A DNA stretch of 64,000 bases from NCBI GenBank assembly GCA_029891385.1, contig CM057226.1, positions 88,854,977 through 88,918,976 on the forward strand, given 5' to 3'. Numbering within the stretch: position 1 is the stretch's first letter; every line of letters begins with the position of its first letter. Origin of the DNA: Erythroxylum novogranatense. Its lineage: Eukaryota > Streptophyta > Magnoliopsida > Malpighiales > Erythroxylaceae. Shown here piece after piece: positions 46,618-56,795 of this stretch. The position numbers were made by a program, and so were the translations under genes. The notes under the pieces were generated by a model. It saw only the letters and a list, made by a program, of their open reading frames with translations, ran no database searches and was not told the DNA's origin.

Positions 46618-47337
46618 TATATCAATGGGAAATCATTGATACAGGTCTACCAAAATACAGAATATTCGAACAATCTGACAGGAATATCCGCCGAGTTATG
46701 CGTTTTTGTTAGGCTAAAGAAATTTGGCAGCAATAATTGCCCAGTCCTATTTACTGCACTGCCAAATGAAACCAGCGGCTGGATTGATTTAGAGGTTTCA
46801 AGGCCAAGTTCTTGTCCGGCACAGTTCCCAAGCACACCTGAGCAAGTTAGGAACTCTTGAGGCTACGATGCTTGGGAATCAAGAAGTTACCAGGCCAGAA
46901 CAGCAAAGCTACAGTCCTTAAGGACATTGCACATGCTCGGATGCTGTAAAAAGACTAGGAAGTAGCCGCGACATTTGCAGCATTTGCAGCAGGTGATGTG
47001 TGATGATGAAACAGTTGGAACCTATTTCTAAGTTAGTTGGAGAGACAAACACACTTTAAACACTCATTTCTAATTAATTTGGTCCTTAAAAAATGTTTGA
47101 GCACCATAATTATTAGATGTTTTTGTTCTCTTTATCAGAAGCACAGGAAATGCGATTTTTCCTTGATGCGTAGCTTCTTATCACGAGTGATAAACGCATA
47201 ACAAATGTAATGCAACTCTAGATTCCTATCTCATAGAACAACAAATACCAAAGAGATGGGTAGTCATGGAGTTAAAAATTGAACAAAAGTGACGGCTAAG
47301 AGAAATAGGAAGCCAGGTTCAAGCGCCAAAGCCTTCT
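46618..47337. other. Unassigned sequence with balanced base composition
   Basis: The part 46636-46990 is less AT-rich than its flanks and has open frames on both strands (46636-46860 +, 46835-46647 -). Neither shows a domain I recognise. GACATTTGCAGCATTTGCAG near 46970 is a short internal repeat. It may be an exon relic or 3' flank of an unseen gene. I make no call. Confidence 0.35.
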
Positions 47338-48580
47338 AAGAGCTTGTTTGGAACAACTTTTGGAGACCTCAAAAGCACTTTTTCTCACCGCAAAAACTAT
47401 TTTTAACAAAAAATGGATGTTTGGCTACAAACTTTAAAAGCACTTTTTCAGTAAAAATAGCTTTTAAAAAAGCCAAAATATAGCTTTTTCAAAAGTTAGA
47501 AATTGAAGCTTTTCAAAAAAGCTCAAATTAGAGCTTTTTCGGGAAGCTGTTTTTAAAGTTAGTTCTGTCACTTACGTTTTAAACAAACATCTGTTCTCCT
47601 CTTGGTCTTTTCTGAAACCTATAGCCGGCTCTTGGTTTATGCTTCTGCTCACGTATCCCTCTCCTCTTCAGGTTGGTTCTTCTATGTTATTTTTTTTGTC
47701 CATAAAATTGATGCCTCATGTCTGCGTTAACAACGCAGACGTCTACGTTGTTGACGCAGACGAACGTCTGCTTCAACAATGACGCAGACGTTCGTCTGCA
47801 TCAACAACACAGACGAACGTCTGTGTTCTGTCCAGTTATTTTCAACTTGAACCAACAAATAGTTTCTTAAATGAGAGATTCTTAACTTGCTCAATTATTA
47901 AAACCCTAAAAGTTTGACCGTTGAATTTAACATTATTCATATTCTCTTCCAACCAATTGGGTAGTAAATACATGTTCTTTTTCTTTGTACGACAAAGGAT
48001 CTATTTCTTTTACATTCTGATATGTCAATAGTACATCAAGAAAAAGAAATACCAAAACCTTATTAAATCAAAAAAAAGTCAGAAAAATCTTGAGGCTTTA
48101 TTGATGACCACAAATTTTAATTAGATATTTTTGGATTATTTTCATTTTACTCAAGTTATCCTGTAAAATGTTGATTAAACTAAAATTATAATAAATAAAT
48201 AAAAATGTAAAGACAATTTTTTAGATTATAACATTATTTAACCTTTTACATGTTTTAATATTTATTATTCATATTAATTTTATTTCCTATAAAAAATGAG
48301 ACATTTCCTTAAATTATTTCCTAATGATACTTTGCATATTGGTATACTTGAAAATTATTTAACATAAATAGTTTTATTGTAAAATAAAATATAATTAAAA
48401 TTAATAAAAGTGCTTTTTATTTTTTTGTTGCCAAACAAACAGTCTAATATATGAAGCTTTTTTTTAAAAGCTGTTTTTTTAATTCGATAAAACGGTCAAT
48501 GAACTTTTAAAAAAGTTCTTATTAAAAAACTTTCTTGACAAAAAGTTTCTTGATAAAGTTTCAACTAAACAAATACTAAA
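47338..48580. mobile_element. MITE-like non-autonomous element
   Basis: The left part, AAGAGCTTGTTTGGAACAAC then AAAAGCACTTTTTC, is mirrored at the right by AAAGTGCTTTTT, GTTGCCAAACAAAC and, further out, TTCAACTAAACAAATACT. Repeated AAAAGC/GCTTTT words run through both arms, typical of hAT-like MITEs of this kind. The exact right end is uncertain (about 48445 or 48580), and no target duplication is clear. It ends close to the 3' flank of the SnRK2 gene. Confidence 0.5.
47720..47828. repeat. Array of GCAGACGTTCGTCTGC palindromes
   Basis: GCAGACGAACGTCTGC (47756-47771), its exact inverse GCAGACGTTCGTCTGC (47784-47799) and ACAGACGAACGTCTGT (47809-47824) follow a looser GTCTGCGTT..AACGCAGAC pair (47720-47740). 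Linkers are TTCAACAATGAC and ATCAACAAC. The array lies inside the MITE-like element and is much more GC-rich than its surroundings. Confidence 0.92.
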
Positions 48581-49132
48581 TGTACTTGGAATCATGATTT
48601 GGGTAAAGAAAGCAAGCCAGTGCCTTAAATGACTTACTAGAAGTCGGAAATGGGAAGCGACAGAATACAAAATGGAATTACGGGACTACAGGGGATTATC
48701 TTTAATGTTGACCATCTTTTGGGAGCGTAGGATGAGAGAGGAAACAGCAAATATCACCTGCATGTCGAAACAAATGCAAAGAAGGTAGCAGCTGCCAAAT
48801 ACAGAAAAAAGTTAAAAGAGGCACGATTAGTAGTGTAGGGCAATACATAATTGCCAAAACAAAACATGCAACAGAAGTCATGGTACAAACGCAGAACTGA
48901 TAACCAGGACCTCGGTGGATATCTGGCTCCGAGAATTTGTAACAACAGTTACCCACTATTCACGCAGCAAGATACAAAAGCTTCATACTGTAGAATATGA
49001 CTTTTACGACCATATATGAAAATTTCTTATTCCTTGCCTATACCTACCACATTCTGCGACATGTCTCTTTGCAGGTATGACTTTAATTCCCCCATATGCC
49101 CCAAGATTACATCTCGTGTAGACATGCTATCG
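48581..49132 (-). other. SnRK2 3' flank / 3' untranslated region
   Basis: The sequence between the kinase stop codon and the MITE-like element. ORFs here are short and lack domains. The 3' end of the transcript cannot be placed from sequence alone. Confidence 0.45.
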
Positions 49133-52100
49133 TTACATTGCATACACTACCTCGCCACTGCTATCAATATCAATCTCAGATTCAGAATCCAAGTCCTCCA
49201 TGTCATCATCCATGTCGAAGTTGTCCATCAGGTAACTATTGATGCCAAGGGCCCCAGCTGGCGGTATTGTAGCCTCAGAAATTATCTGCATTATAGTATC
49301 AAGGCTTTGCGTGGGTTGATCAGATTCTTCAAATTGGTTGCCCATTGTCGCTTCATCCATCAGATCTGCCGGAAGATTCTTCAAAAACCACCCATGGTTC
49401 TTGATTTCTGGGATGCTAATTCTCTGTTGCACCAAATATCCAAAAGAAGAAACCTTTAGTCACATACACCAGCAAAAGATCCTAGTGGACTTGCTAAATA
49501 TGCATAAGATATACCCATGTGGGAACAGATTTTGGGGTAAAGTGCAACAATTTGGCATATTATTTGCCATTCGATTATCCTAAACACCCCACAGTTACCT
49601 ATGTCATAAATTCAAAATTACTTAAGATACTCACTGCTGCAGGATCAGCTACAAAAATTCTTGAAATCAGGTGGCGACATTCAGGGGAAATTTGTACCAC
49701 ATCTGGAATAGAATACTGCACATTAAGAATTCTCTGCACATAACCAACAATAACATTGATCTTCTCCATATCATATCTACATAATCAGGTATAACAGTGA
49801 AAACATATAACATACCTGAATCGTTTTGCGGAAATCCTTTGGCTCATCAGGATCCTCAAAAGGATAAGCTCCAACCAGCATCACATACAAGGTTACCCCA
49901 CATGACCATACATCTGCAATCTGCCATCATAATAAGATATAAAAACAACATTTCAGCCATCTACCAAATTCAATTATAAAAATTTACATATTTCATATCA
50001 AGTAAAAATTTTATTCAACATTTTCCCCTAGGGCATCAAACCATTAACCAAGTATATATTTCCATAGGACAGATCTTCCACCAGCATGAAGACGGAAGAA
50101 GCTGTTTTGTGAAGTTACCAAGAAGCATGTGGGGTGGGTATGACCTCACAATTCCAGATGGTTATTCAGTCAAAAGAATCCCTCATTTAGAATCAGAGTG
50201 GCAGAGCAATCAGCCAAATTTGATATCTAATTGTGCATGCAGAAAACTGATAGGTTCTAGAAATACAGGTATGGAAAATGTGTATTTGCTATAGATTTCT
50301 GTAAAAACGAATACAAAATATTCTGGTTTCGAGGATCCAGAACCTCCAGCCTTAGGCTCACACACACACTCACAATATACTCAATATCTCCCTTCCCCTT
50401 CTGTCTATGGCTTATTTATACACCGAATCTGTTAGGAATAACATATTCGGTTAGCTGCCCCCTTCCCGTAACTAACATCATATGTATATATATATATATA
50501 TTTACTATATCTGTAAATATATTCTGAGTAGTCTTGGGTCTATCAATACTCCCCCCATCAGCTTCACCTTGTCCTCAAGGTGAAAGGCGGGAGCACTGGA
50601 TTTCATGTCTTCATATGCGGGTCTCCTCCTCCAATTCCTCCTCCTGTTTGGTTTCTTCATCCATGACTGCCAGAACTTGGAGCTCTACCTTTTTGCATCG
50701 GTGGCCTGGGCTGAATTTTTCATCACATCTAAAACAAAGCCCCTTAGCCTTTTTATCTTCTAATTCACTCACCGTCAACCTCCTAAATCCTCCCCTGTTC
50801 AGATTTCTGCCTTCGATCACATTTGGGTGCCTAGTTTCCGTAGTGGCCCAATCATTAGCTAACTCTTCCCTCCTTTTCTCCATAATCATGCTGTCCGTTC
50901 TAGCCCCCATATGTCCCAACCTTGTGTTTGCACCCCATCGGTGCCACCTCAACCCACTCATCCGTCTGAATTTTTCCTCTACTTGTTGGGATAACTCCAT
51001 CATTTCGGCTAGACTCCACGGTTTCAGTAACTGCACTTCCAATCTAATTTCTTCCATCAATCCATTCATGAAGGTACTCTCCAGTACCGCATCTGGTAAT
51101 TCTGGAAGTGGAGCCGCAAGTTCCAGAAACTTACTAGTGTACTCCCCCACTGTCCCCGTCTGTTTCACTCCCAACAAGCGTTGACACTGTGTCCCTTCAT
51201 GCGCTGGTCGAAACTTCTGGGTCACTAACTTTTTACACTCCTCCCAGTCCACAATAGGTCGACGTCCTTCAACCCACCGGAACCACGTTAATGCTGCCTT
51301 CTCTAGACTCATCCCAACTAGTTCCATCTTCTCTGCCTCCGAAAACCTCCCTACTGAAAAAAATCGCTCCACACGGTAGATCCACCCATCGGGATCATCA
51401 CCGCTGAAGATGGGCATTTCAATCCGTCTAGGCTTGCAATCGCGCCTCCACTCAGGTGGTCGAGGTTCGTCATCTCCCTGTCCCCTTCGCCAGCGTTCTT
51501 CAGGTCGGTAACCCTCCTCCTCACGAAATCGTCCCTTCAGCTCCAGGCCGGCCCTGGTTTCGCCGGTGAATCGCTCTTTCCTATTCGGGTCTTCTCCCTC
51601 GCGCCACTGCCCTATGCGATTTCGTCCCTCTTCCAGCCCTCTATCGTGCCCTATTCTGTTCCCGACTAAGTGTTTAATAGTCGGGTCAGACCCATCTTTC
51701 ACCTGGAGCTCTGCGGGTCGCCCATGGGCATACGGTTCCAACCCGACCCACCCAGCATCTCCTCCTTCTTGAACCGTGTCCATCCCTGTATAAACACCCT
51801 CCTTAGCCTCCTCTTTTCGGCCTCTTCTCATGCCTGTCACCGAGGACTCCCCTTCAAACAACGTCGCCGAGTGAAGCAGTGGCGGTGCGGGACCGTCAAC
51901 CCTCTTCCCCGTTTGCAACACCGACAGCATCATACTTTTTATTTCAGACCTTAGGCGTTCTCCCATTTCTCGATTGATCGCCTCCATCTTCTCCTGGAGC
52001 TTCGAGCTGTGGTCGTCCAGATGTCGCTGCCACTCTTGAGTGGAGCAGTAGCTGCTTCTCAAACTCTTGGTGAGCTTGGTGATTGCTCTCTGTATCTCCT

Positions 52101-54318
52101 CCCCATCTCTGCGCCTCTCTTCTCGAAGGAGCTCCAAATCCTTCTCAATACCTTCCAACCTATTATCGACTTTCTTGGCGACCATTTCGAGGATCAAGCT
52201 GCTCGATACCGGTTGATAGGTTCTAGAAATACTGGTATGGAAAATGTGTATTTGCTATAGATTTACGTAAAAGCGAATACAAAATATTCGGTTTGAAGAT
52301 CCGAACCTCCGATATAGGCTCACACACACTCACAATATACTCAATATCCCCTTCCCTTACATCTATGGCTTATTTATACACCGAATCATTAGGAATAACA
52401 TATTAGGTTAGCTGCCCCTCCCGTAACTAACATCATATGTATATGTATATATATATATTTACTATATCTGTAAATATATTCTGAGTAGTCTTGGGTCTAT
52501 CAAAAACATGTCACCTTGCCATCATACTCTTGCTTCAACAACACCTCTGGAGCGATATATGCAGGTGTTCCCACCGTTGATTTTGGCTGTGAATGAAGGA
52601 CTAAAGACTGAAAAAACATCCATATGGACACATGAGAAAGCAGTAATGTTTAACTGAAAGGCTAAGCAAGCTGGAAAACAACTTGTAAAGCAACCAACAA
52701 CAATCACAATAACTAATATAGCAAGAGATTAGTAATACCTTAGAATACCCAAAATCACAAATCTTCAAACGAGGAGCTGGACTTCCATCCAACAGGGTGT
52801 TTTCCAACTTCAAATCACGGTGAATGACTTGCTTCATCAACCAGCCAGCATAAGAAAGCCAAATCAATAATCCAAAAGAACTACCTTACATGGCCATATA
52901 CAGGAAGGAAAATAAAACTGATTAATGTACCATGGCATGGCAATAGCTGACTCCAGATATAAGTTGTTGAAAGAAGAAGCGAGCCTGAAACAAAATCCAG
53001 ATTCAACTAATTGTGCAAAGCAGCAAGACAACAAAGAAAAAGGTGCCCATGAGATTGATACACAAACCTCATCCTCACTAAAACGTCCAGATCCAGCATT
53101 GCATATTCGCCCAAATAGCTCCCCTCCAGATGCATATTCCATTACAATGGCAAGATGGGTTGGTGTTAAAATGACCTGAGTAGAATTTAAAATAAAAGTC
53201 GCCATAAAGATTAAGATCATTTCTGTCAAAAAAAAATCAATTTGTCAAAAAAAAAAAAACCAACCTCCTTAAACCTCACAATATTAGGATGTCTCAGAGA
53301 TCTATGATTAATGATTTCTCTTTTAACATTCTCATCAATCTGCACCATAAGCGCAAAACAAGCCATCTATAAGCATTTGAGAATGAAACTAATCCCAATA
53401 TGAAACTTATTACTAGAAGCAGAAAGAACAATATAATAAAAGACATTTGTGAATTTAAGAAACTAGAACAGAAAAAAGAAAAAGATCAACAAAACCCTAA
53501 GCTGAAAAATCTCAATCTAACAATTACATTCCCTATCCCTAACCTGCTATTTTTCCTTTACCATCCTAGGAGCAATTTTTCATTGGAAATCTACAAATCT
53601 CAACCATTAAAACTCCATTTTCATATTTTCCAAAAAGAATATAATCAGAACTTACCAAAGAAAGAATATTCAACGGCTGAGTAAATTTCGTAGCCTCTTT
53701 ACAAAAGAAAAAAAAATCGTACCTTTAAAGCAATAATTACCAAATGGTCTCAACAATAACAACTTTGAATTACTATCGAATCAATTAAATACGGGGGTTT
53801 TCCTTTGTTAAAAATCCACAGACATGAGACAACATACTAACAAAAGAAATGCAACATGATAGGAAGCTTTCTACGTTACGCTTCGAATTCAGTTTTTAGA
53901 ATACGCCCCATATAAATCAAAGGTCCTATGCCAGTTAAACTCAAATTGCTACGCTTCTTAGCAGTCAACTTCGAAATCCATTAATGAGCAGACATTAAGC
54001 TCAAGACGCAATAAATTAGTTAACCCACACAAGAACAACTGAAAGAAGCTAATAGAACCACTGATTACACAATAACTAAATCAAACAAACTACAATTTTT
54101 GAGGGAAAGGAAAAGGAAAAGTCTGCAGAAGACCCAACCTTATCTCCTCTCTCAATATACTTAACAGCAACAAGCTCCTTGGTAACCTTATCTCTCATGA
54201 GTCTCGCGACGCCGAAGTTACCGGAGCCGATGTCTCGGACGAAATCGTAGCGGTCACTGTCATGCATGATCGGCATGTCCATACAAGGCCCAATAGCAAT
54301 CACTGGATTCCGATCCAT
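49133..54318 (-). CDS. SnRK2: SnRK2 protein kinase, subclass III (ABA signalling)
   Basis: Nine exons on the - strand: 54318-54139, 53339-53265, 53175-53068, 52984-52931, 52831-52739, 52607-52515, 49920-49816, 49733-49635 and 49423-49133. All have GT/AG borders and join in frame to 365 residues, normal for the family. Kinase motifs: GSGNFGVA (31-38), AVK with Lys53, HRDLKLEN (catalytic Asp145), DFG (165-167), activation loop [17 protein letters not shown]. The C-terminus holds the SnRK2 box ([14 protein letters not shown]) and the acidic ABA box ([20 protein letters not shown]) that binds PP2C phosphatases, which mark subclass III. The tail is closest in style to SnRK2.2/2.3. Such kinases phosphorylate ABF transcription factors and channels once ABA relieves PP2C inhibition. 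Odd: two extra residues (Ser114-Gly115) in ICNAG/RFSEDE, and a 2.3-kb retroelement in intron 6. Confidence 0.95.
50248..50545 (-). repeat. 3' LTR of the TR-GAG element
   Basis: 298 bp, TGATAGGTTC to TCTATCA on the + strand. It contains ATTTATACACCGAATCTG and a long TA run (about 50488-50502). It carries short insertions relative to the other LTR (for example GGATCCAGAACC and an extra CA step). Confidence 0.9.
50611..52185 (-). CDS. Intact gag protein of the TR-GAG element
   Basis: One uninterrupted 524-codon frame from the ATG at 52185, 28 bases inside the 5' LTR. An upstream in-frame TTG at 52197 is not needed. Residues 1-60 are a charged, probably coiled-coil region ([20 protein letters not shown]), followed by a variable Arg/Glu/Gly-rich linker. 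The Ty3-type retrotransposon gag domain is at about 260-420 ([51 protein letters not shown]). A zinc-knuckle-like [16 protein letters not shown] is at about 485-500, close to the end. The C-terminus is Glu-rich. The product would assemble particles around the element RNA. No protease or RT follows. Preservation of the frame suggests recent activity or selection, or a young age. Confidence 0.93.
   Translation of the reverse strand: MVAKKVDNRLEGIEKDLELLREERRRDGEEIQRAITKLTKSLRSSYCSTQEWQRHLDDHSSKLQEKMEAINREMGERLRSEIKSMMLSVLQTGKRVDGPAPPLLHSATLFEGESSVTGMRRGRKEEAKEGVYTGMDTVQEGGDAGWVGLEPYAHGRPAELQVKDGSDPTIKHLVGNRIGHDRGLEEGRNRIGQWREGEDPNRKERFTGETRAGLELKGRFREEEGYRPEERWRRGQGDDEPRPPEWRRDCKPRRIEMPIFSGDDPDGWIYRVERFFSVGRFSEAEKMELVGMSLEKAALTWFRWVEGRRPIVDWEECKKLVTQKFRPAHEGTQCQRLLGVKQTGTVGEYTSKFLELAAPLPELPDAVLESTFMNGLMEEIRLEVQLLKPWSLAEMMELSQQVEEKFRRMSGLRWHRWGANTRLGHMGARTDSMIMEKRREELANDWATTETRHPNVIEGRNLNRGGFRRLTVSELEDKKAKGLCFRCDEKFSPGHRCKKVELQVLAVMDEETKQEEELEEETRI
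52214..52502 (-). repeat. 5' LTR of the TR-GAG element
   Basis: 289 bp, the transcription-start side on the - strand. It lies 12 bases (including the 5-bp target copy) from the GT splice donor of SnRK2 exon 6. On the - strand it contains GTATAAATAAGCCATAG, a good TATA-like block. Confidence 0.9.
53340..54138 (-). other. SnRK2 intron 1
   Basis: An 0.8-kb AT-rich intron with donor GTTGGG and acceptor GTGCAG. The + strand ORF at 53400-53684 inside it has no domain and is not a gene. Confidence 0.85.
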
Positions 54319-54692
54319 TTCTATTCTCAGGTTCCAAACTCTTTTCTTGGCACTTAAGAGTTAAGACTCGATGATCACATTAGAGACATAGAAAACGGCC
54401 TCGTATATCTCGTCACCGATGCATCAATCAGTAAAACGGTTACACGAAACTATAGAATCGCTGACTCTGAGCGTGTCCAGACAGTCGGTTCCAAGCTCCC
54501 CTTCGGGTGTGTCGGAGAAATTCCTGAACGGCGATGGGGCTACGGAAGTGATAATGACGCCTACGGAGATAATTACTATAGCGGAAGGAATGAGACAAAG
54601 AGTAACCGACATAGTCTTCTTGGTCCGATAATTTGACTTTTTGTTATTAAATGACTTAAATGCCCTTGGCTTGTCGCGGAGTAGAGGTGACT

Positions 54693-54729
54693 CACGTGAA
54701 TTTGGAAATAATCGATAGACCATCACGTG
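54693..54729 (-). promoter_or_regulatory. Two CACGTG G-boxes upstream of SnRK2
   Basis: CACGTG at 54693-54698 and 54724-54729, about 375-411 bases upstream of the SnRK2 start codon, each preceded by T. ACGTG cores of this kind are ABRE/G-box sites for bZIP factors such as ABFs, so feedback control by ABA is plausible. This is inference from motif and position. Confidence 0.45.
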
Positions 54730-56560
54730 CTAGGAATCTATTAGACGTACGGCTCTGATCTAATCGGGGATGGAGATACGGTGGACATCAAGGTATAGTG
54801 TTGGATTACTGGAAGACGTTTTGGTCATTTTCTAGGCATTGTTCATCTTTGGAGCAGAGCCCTGGGAATAAAAGAAAGCAGGTTCTGTATGACTTTGTGG
54901 AATGGATTAGTTTAATATACAAAAAGTAATAATTATCTCATTGTGACTCCGCAAATCTGGACCGTTCACTTCTAAAACATCTTCGATATGAGATGCCAAT
55001 TTGCACGGGACTCACTGAGCAGAAAATATTTGTAAAACCCGTAGGATTAAAACTGAAGTAAAGCGTCACTTAAGAGCATTATTGTAGCAGCGGATTGGTG
55101 ACGTTAACTAGTGACAACTGACCGGAGATTTCCAGTTTCAACAAGCATTGCATGAAAAAAAAAAACATGTCAAAAATAAACTTTGGGGTTATTTATTGAC
55201 CCAATATCACAAAATTTTGTTGAAACAAGAAATCACCTTTTATCAGTTATTGGGAAGAAGCGATAAATTACTTCTAAAGTGAGTTCAGCGTCTGACGCGT
55301 GTGATACATGTGTGCTAGATAGTTAGTGCATGTGGAAGCTAGTATCAGACACATGTTCGAAAGTTGACACGTGTTTAGCAATTGGGGCATATATGTGCAC
55401 CATACATGTGATCCACTCGCCATGAAGGCAACGCATGGCATGCACACGCCGTATGCATTCAGAGACGCATGAGGCTCTCTGCATATGTTGCGCACGTGCC
55501 TTCGACAACACACGCGATGTTGACATTAATTGTTGACGTTAGCATACTATAGGATAAAAATTCACAAAATGGTCCATCTAAGTTGTTTTGGAGCAGTTTT
55601 TTAGGTCTTTTGAATTTATAAAGTAAGTTTTTGTATTTTTTTGAATTTAATTTGGTAATAAATAGGGTTTATTTTCAAAAAAATCAAATGAGATTATTAA
55701 AACCATGATTAAGTAAAATTTTATGCATTTAACTTTAAATAAAAGAGATATATGTGGTTTTAGTATCTCGAATGGTGCATTTGTTATTCAATATCCCATG
55801 ATTATCACTCTGATTGATATTATTTTATAATGAATTCTCAAATAAAGTTTGTTAATAATGTTTTCAACACTGATATCTGATAATGAGCATGTGCATAAAG
55901 ATTTTGCATTTATGAATAGTAAGTTGTCACATATTTTATGCCCATACAGATGAATATGAGGATGACATATAAGTATGTACCTTGTGCTTGTGGATCAACT
56001 TATGTACTAATGAGAATTTAGTCACCACGGTGGCCTTTTAATTTAGTTTTTGAATTGTTCTACTTACATGTTTAGGGATATCTTTAGTCTTATGTATGGT
56101 TATTCAGCCCACAGATGTTGACCTTATATAAGACTCTAAAATATACATAAAGGCATTAGATGGAAGAAAATCACTGTTTAAGTGATATATTCGCCTACAA
56201 GTGGTAGAATCATAAAAAGTTAATCGTGTGTACTTTGATTCTTTTTATATAGAAGTCTTATCTGCATGTATTATATATTCAACTCACAGGTATTTCATAA
56301 TATGTGTGATAAGATTATAAGTATAGACATTGTTTTGTGGCTTTGAGTGTCGACGTTATCGTACATTTATGTTGATCGTTACATTATCAATTTTGCAGTC
56401 ACCTTCTCTGTGAATAATAAAAATGTCACAATTAAAACCCTCACTTGTTTCAATTTTAAGAAATAGAAGTAAGATGTAGAATTTGTATTAGAGATGGAAA
56501 ATATCAATATGGTCATGCTTAAAGATAGGCCACTAGCACCTACATCTATCAGTTCACAGG
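54730..56560. other. Intergenic, no supported gene
   Basis: AT-rich except for 55270-55560, which is rich in CATGTG, ACATGTG, CACGTG and GCATG words. ORFs on the - strand there (55274-55526) are Cys/His-rich by composition but overlap in two frames and match no domain I know. Confidence 0.5.
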
Positions 56561-56795
56561 TTAAGAGAGCAAAATATGATTAGACATTAACCCCACAAGG
56601 TTTTGAACAAATTTTAAGGACAGACCAGTACCAATAATGACATGGAGAGCAGTCATAGGCTTTTCAGTGACAATTATTGAATTGGGATCTTCCTTAAAAA
56701 AGTTAGAAGCGGTGGTCCAATCACCTTCAATGGCAGCTTTGTATAGTGGCAAGTAACGATCGACACGAGAAGGTAAGGCAAGGCTGGCATGTCTG
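56561..56795 (-). pseudogene. Ankyrin-repeat protein fragment
   Basis: On the - strand, RYLPLYKAAIEGDWTTASNF then FFKEDPNSIIVTEKPMTALH match the N-terminal repeats of plant ankyrin-repeat (PGG/ITN1-type) proteins. There L-Y-K-A-A-x-x-G-D-W opens the first repeat and T-A-L-H the second. The match ends at a stop in NHILLS, with no ATG in a convincing place and no continuing exons seen. It looks like a stranded exon of a broken gene. Confidence 0.65.

Larger units (their letters stand above)
50248..52502 (-). mobile_element. TR-GAG type LTR element (gag only) in SnRK2 intron 6
   Basis: Direct repeats TGATAGGTTCTAG...GGGTCTATCA at 50248-50545 and 52214-52502 are LTRs of about 290-298 bp. Both sides are flanked by AAAAC (50243-50247 and 52503-52507). 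On the - strand, a tRNA-Met-like primer site (GGTATCGAGC, near 52212) follows the 5' LTR, and GATGGGGGGAGTAT precedes the 3' LTR. Between them is a single gag ORF and no protease, RT or integrase. A compact, gag-only element is what is called a TR-GAG, which must use pol from a partner element. It has the same orientation as the host kinase gene. LTRs are similar but differ by several indels, so the insertion is not brand new. Confidence 0.93.

Noticed and set aside
49016..49743. + strand ORFs across the SnRK2 3' exons
   Set aside because: Antisense shadows of SnRK2 exons 8-9, whose - strand reading gives conserved kinase and ABA-box sequence.
50534..51954. + strand ORFs of up to 216 residues inside the TR-GAG element
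   Set aside because: Antisense shadows of the gag frame, Ser/Pro/Cys-rich by composition.
54419..54726. Opposing ORFs just upstream of SnRK2
   Set aside because: They overlap each other in the promoter/leader region and show no domain; one overlaps the G-box region.
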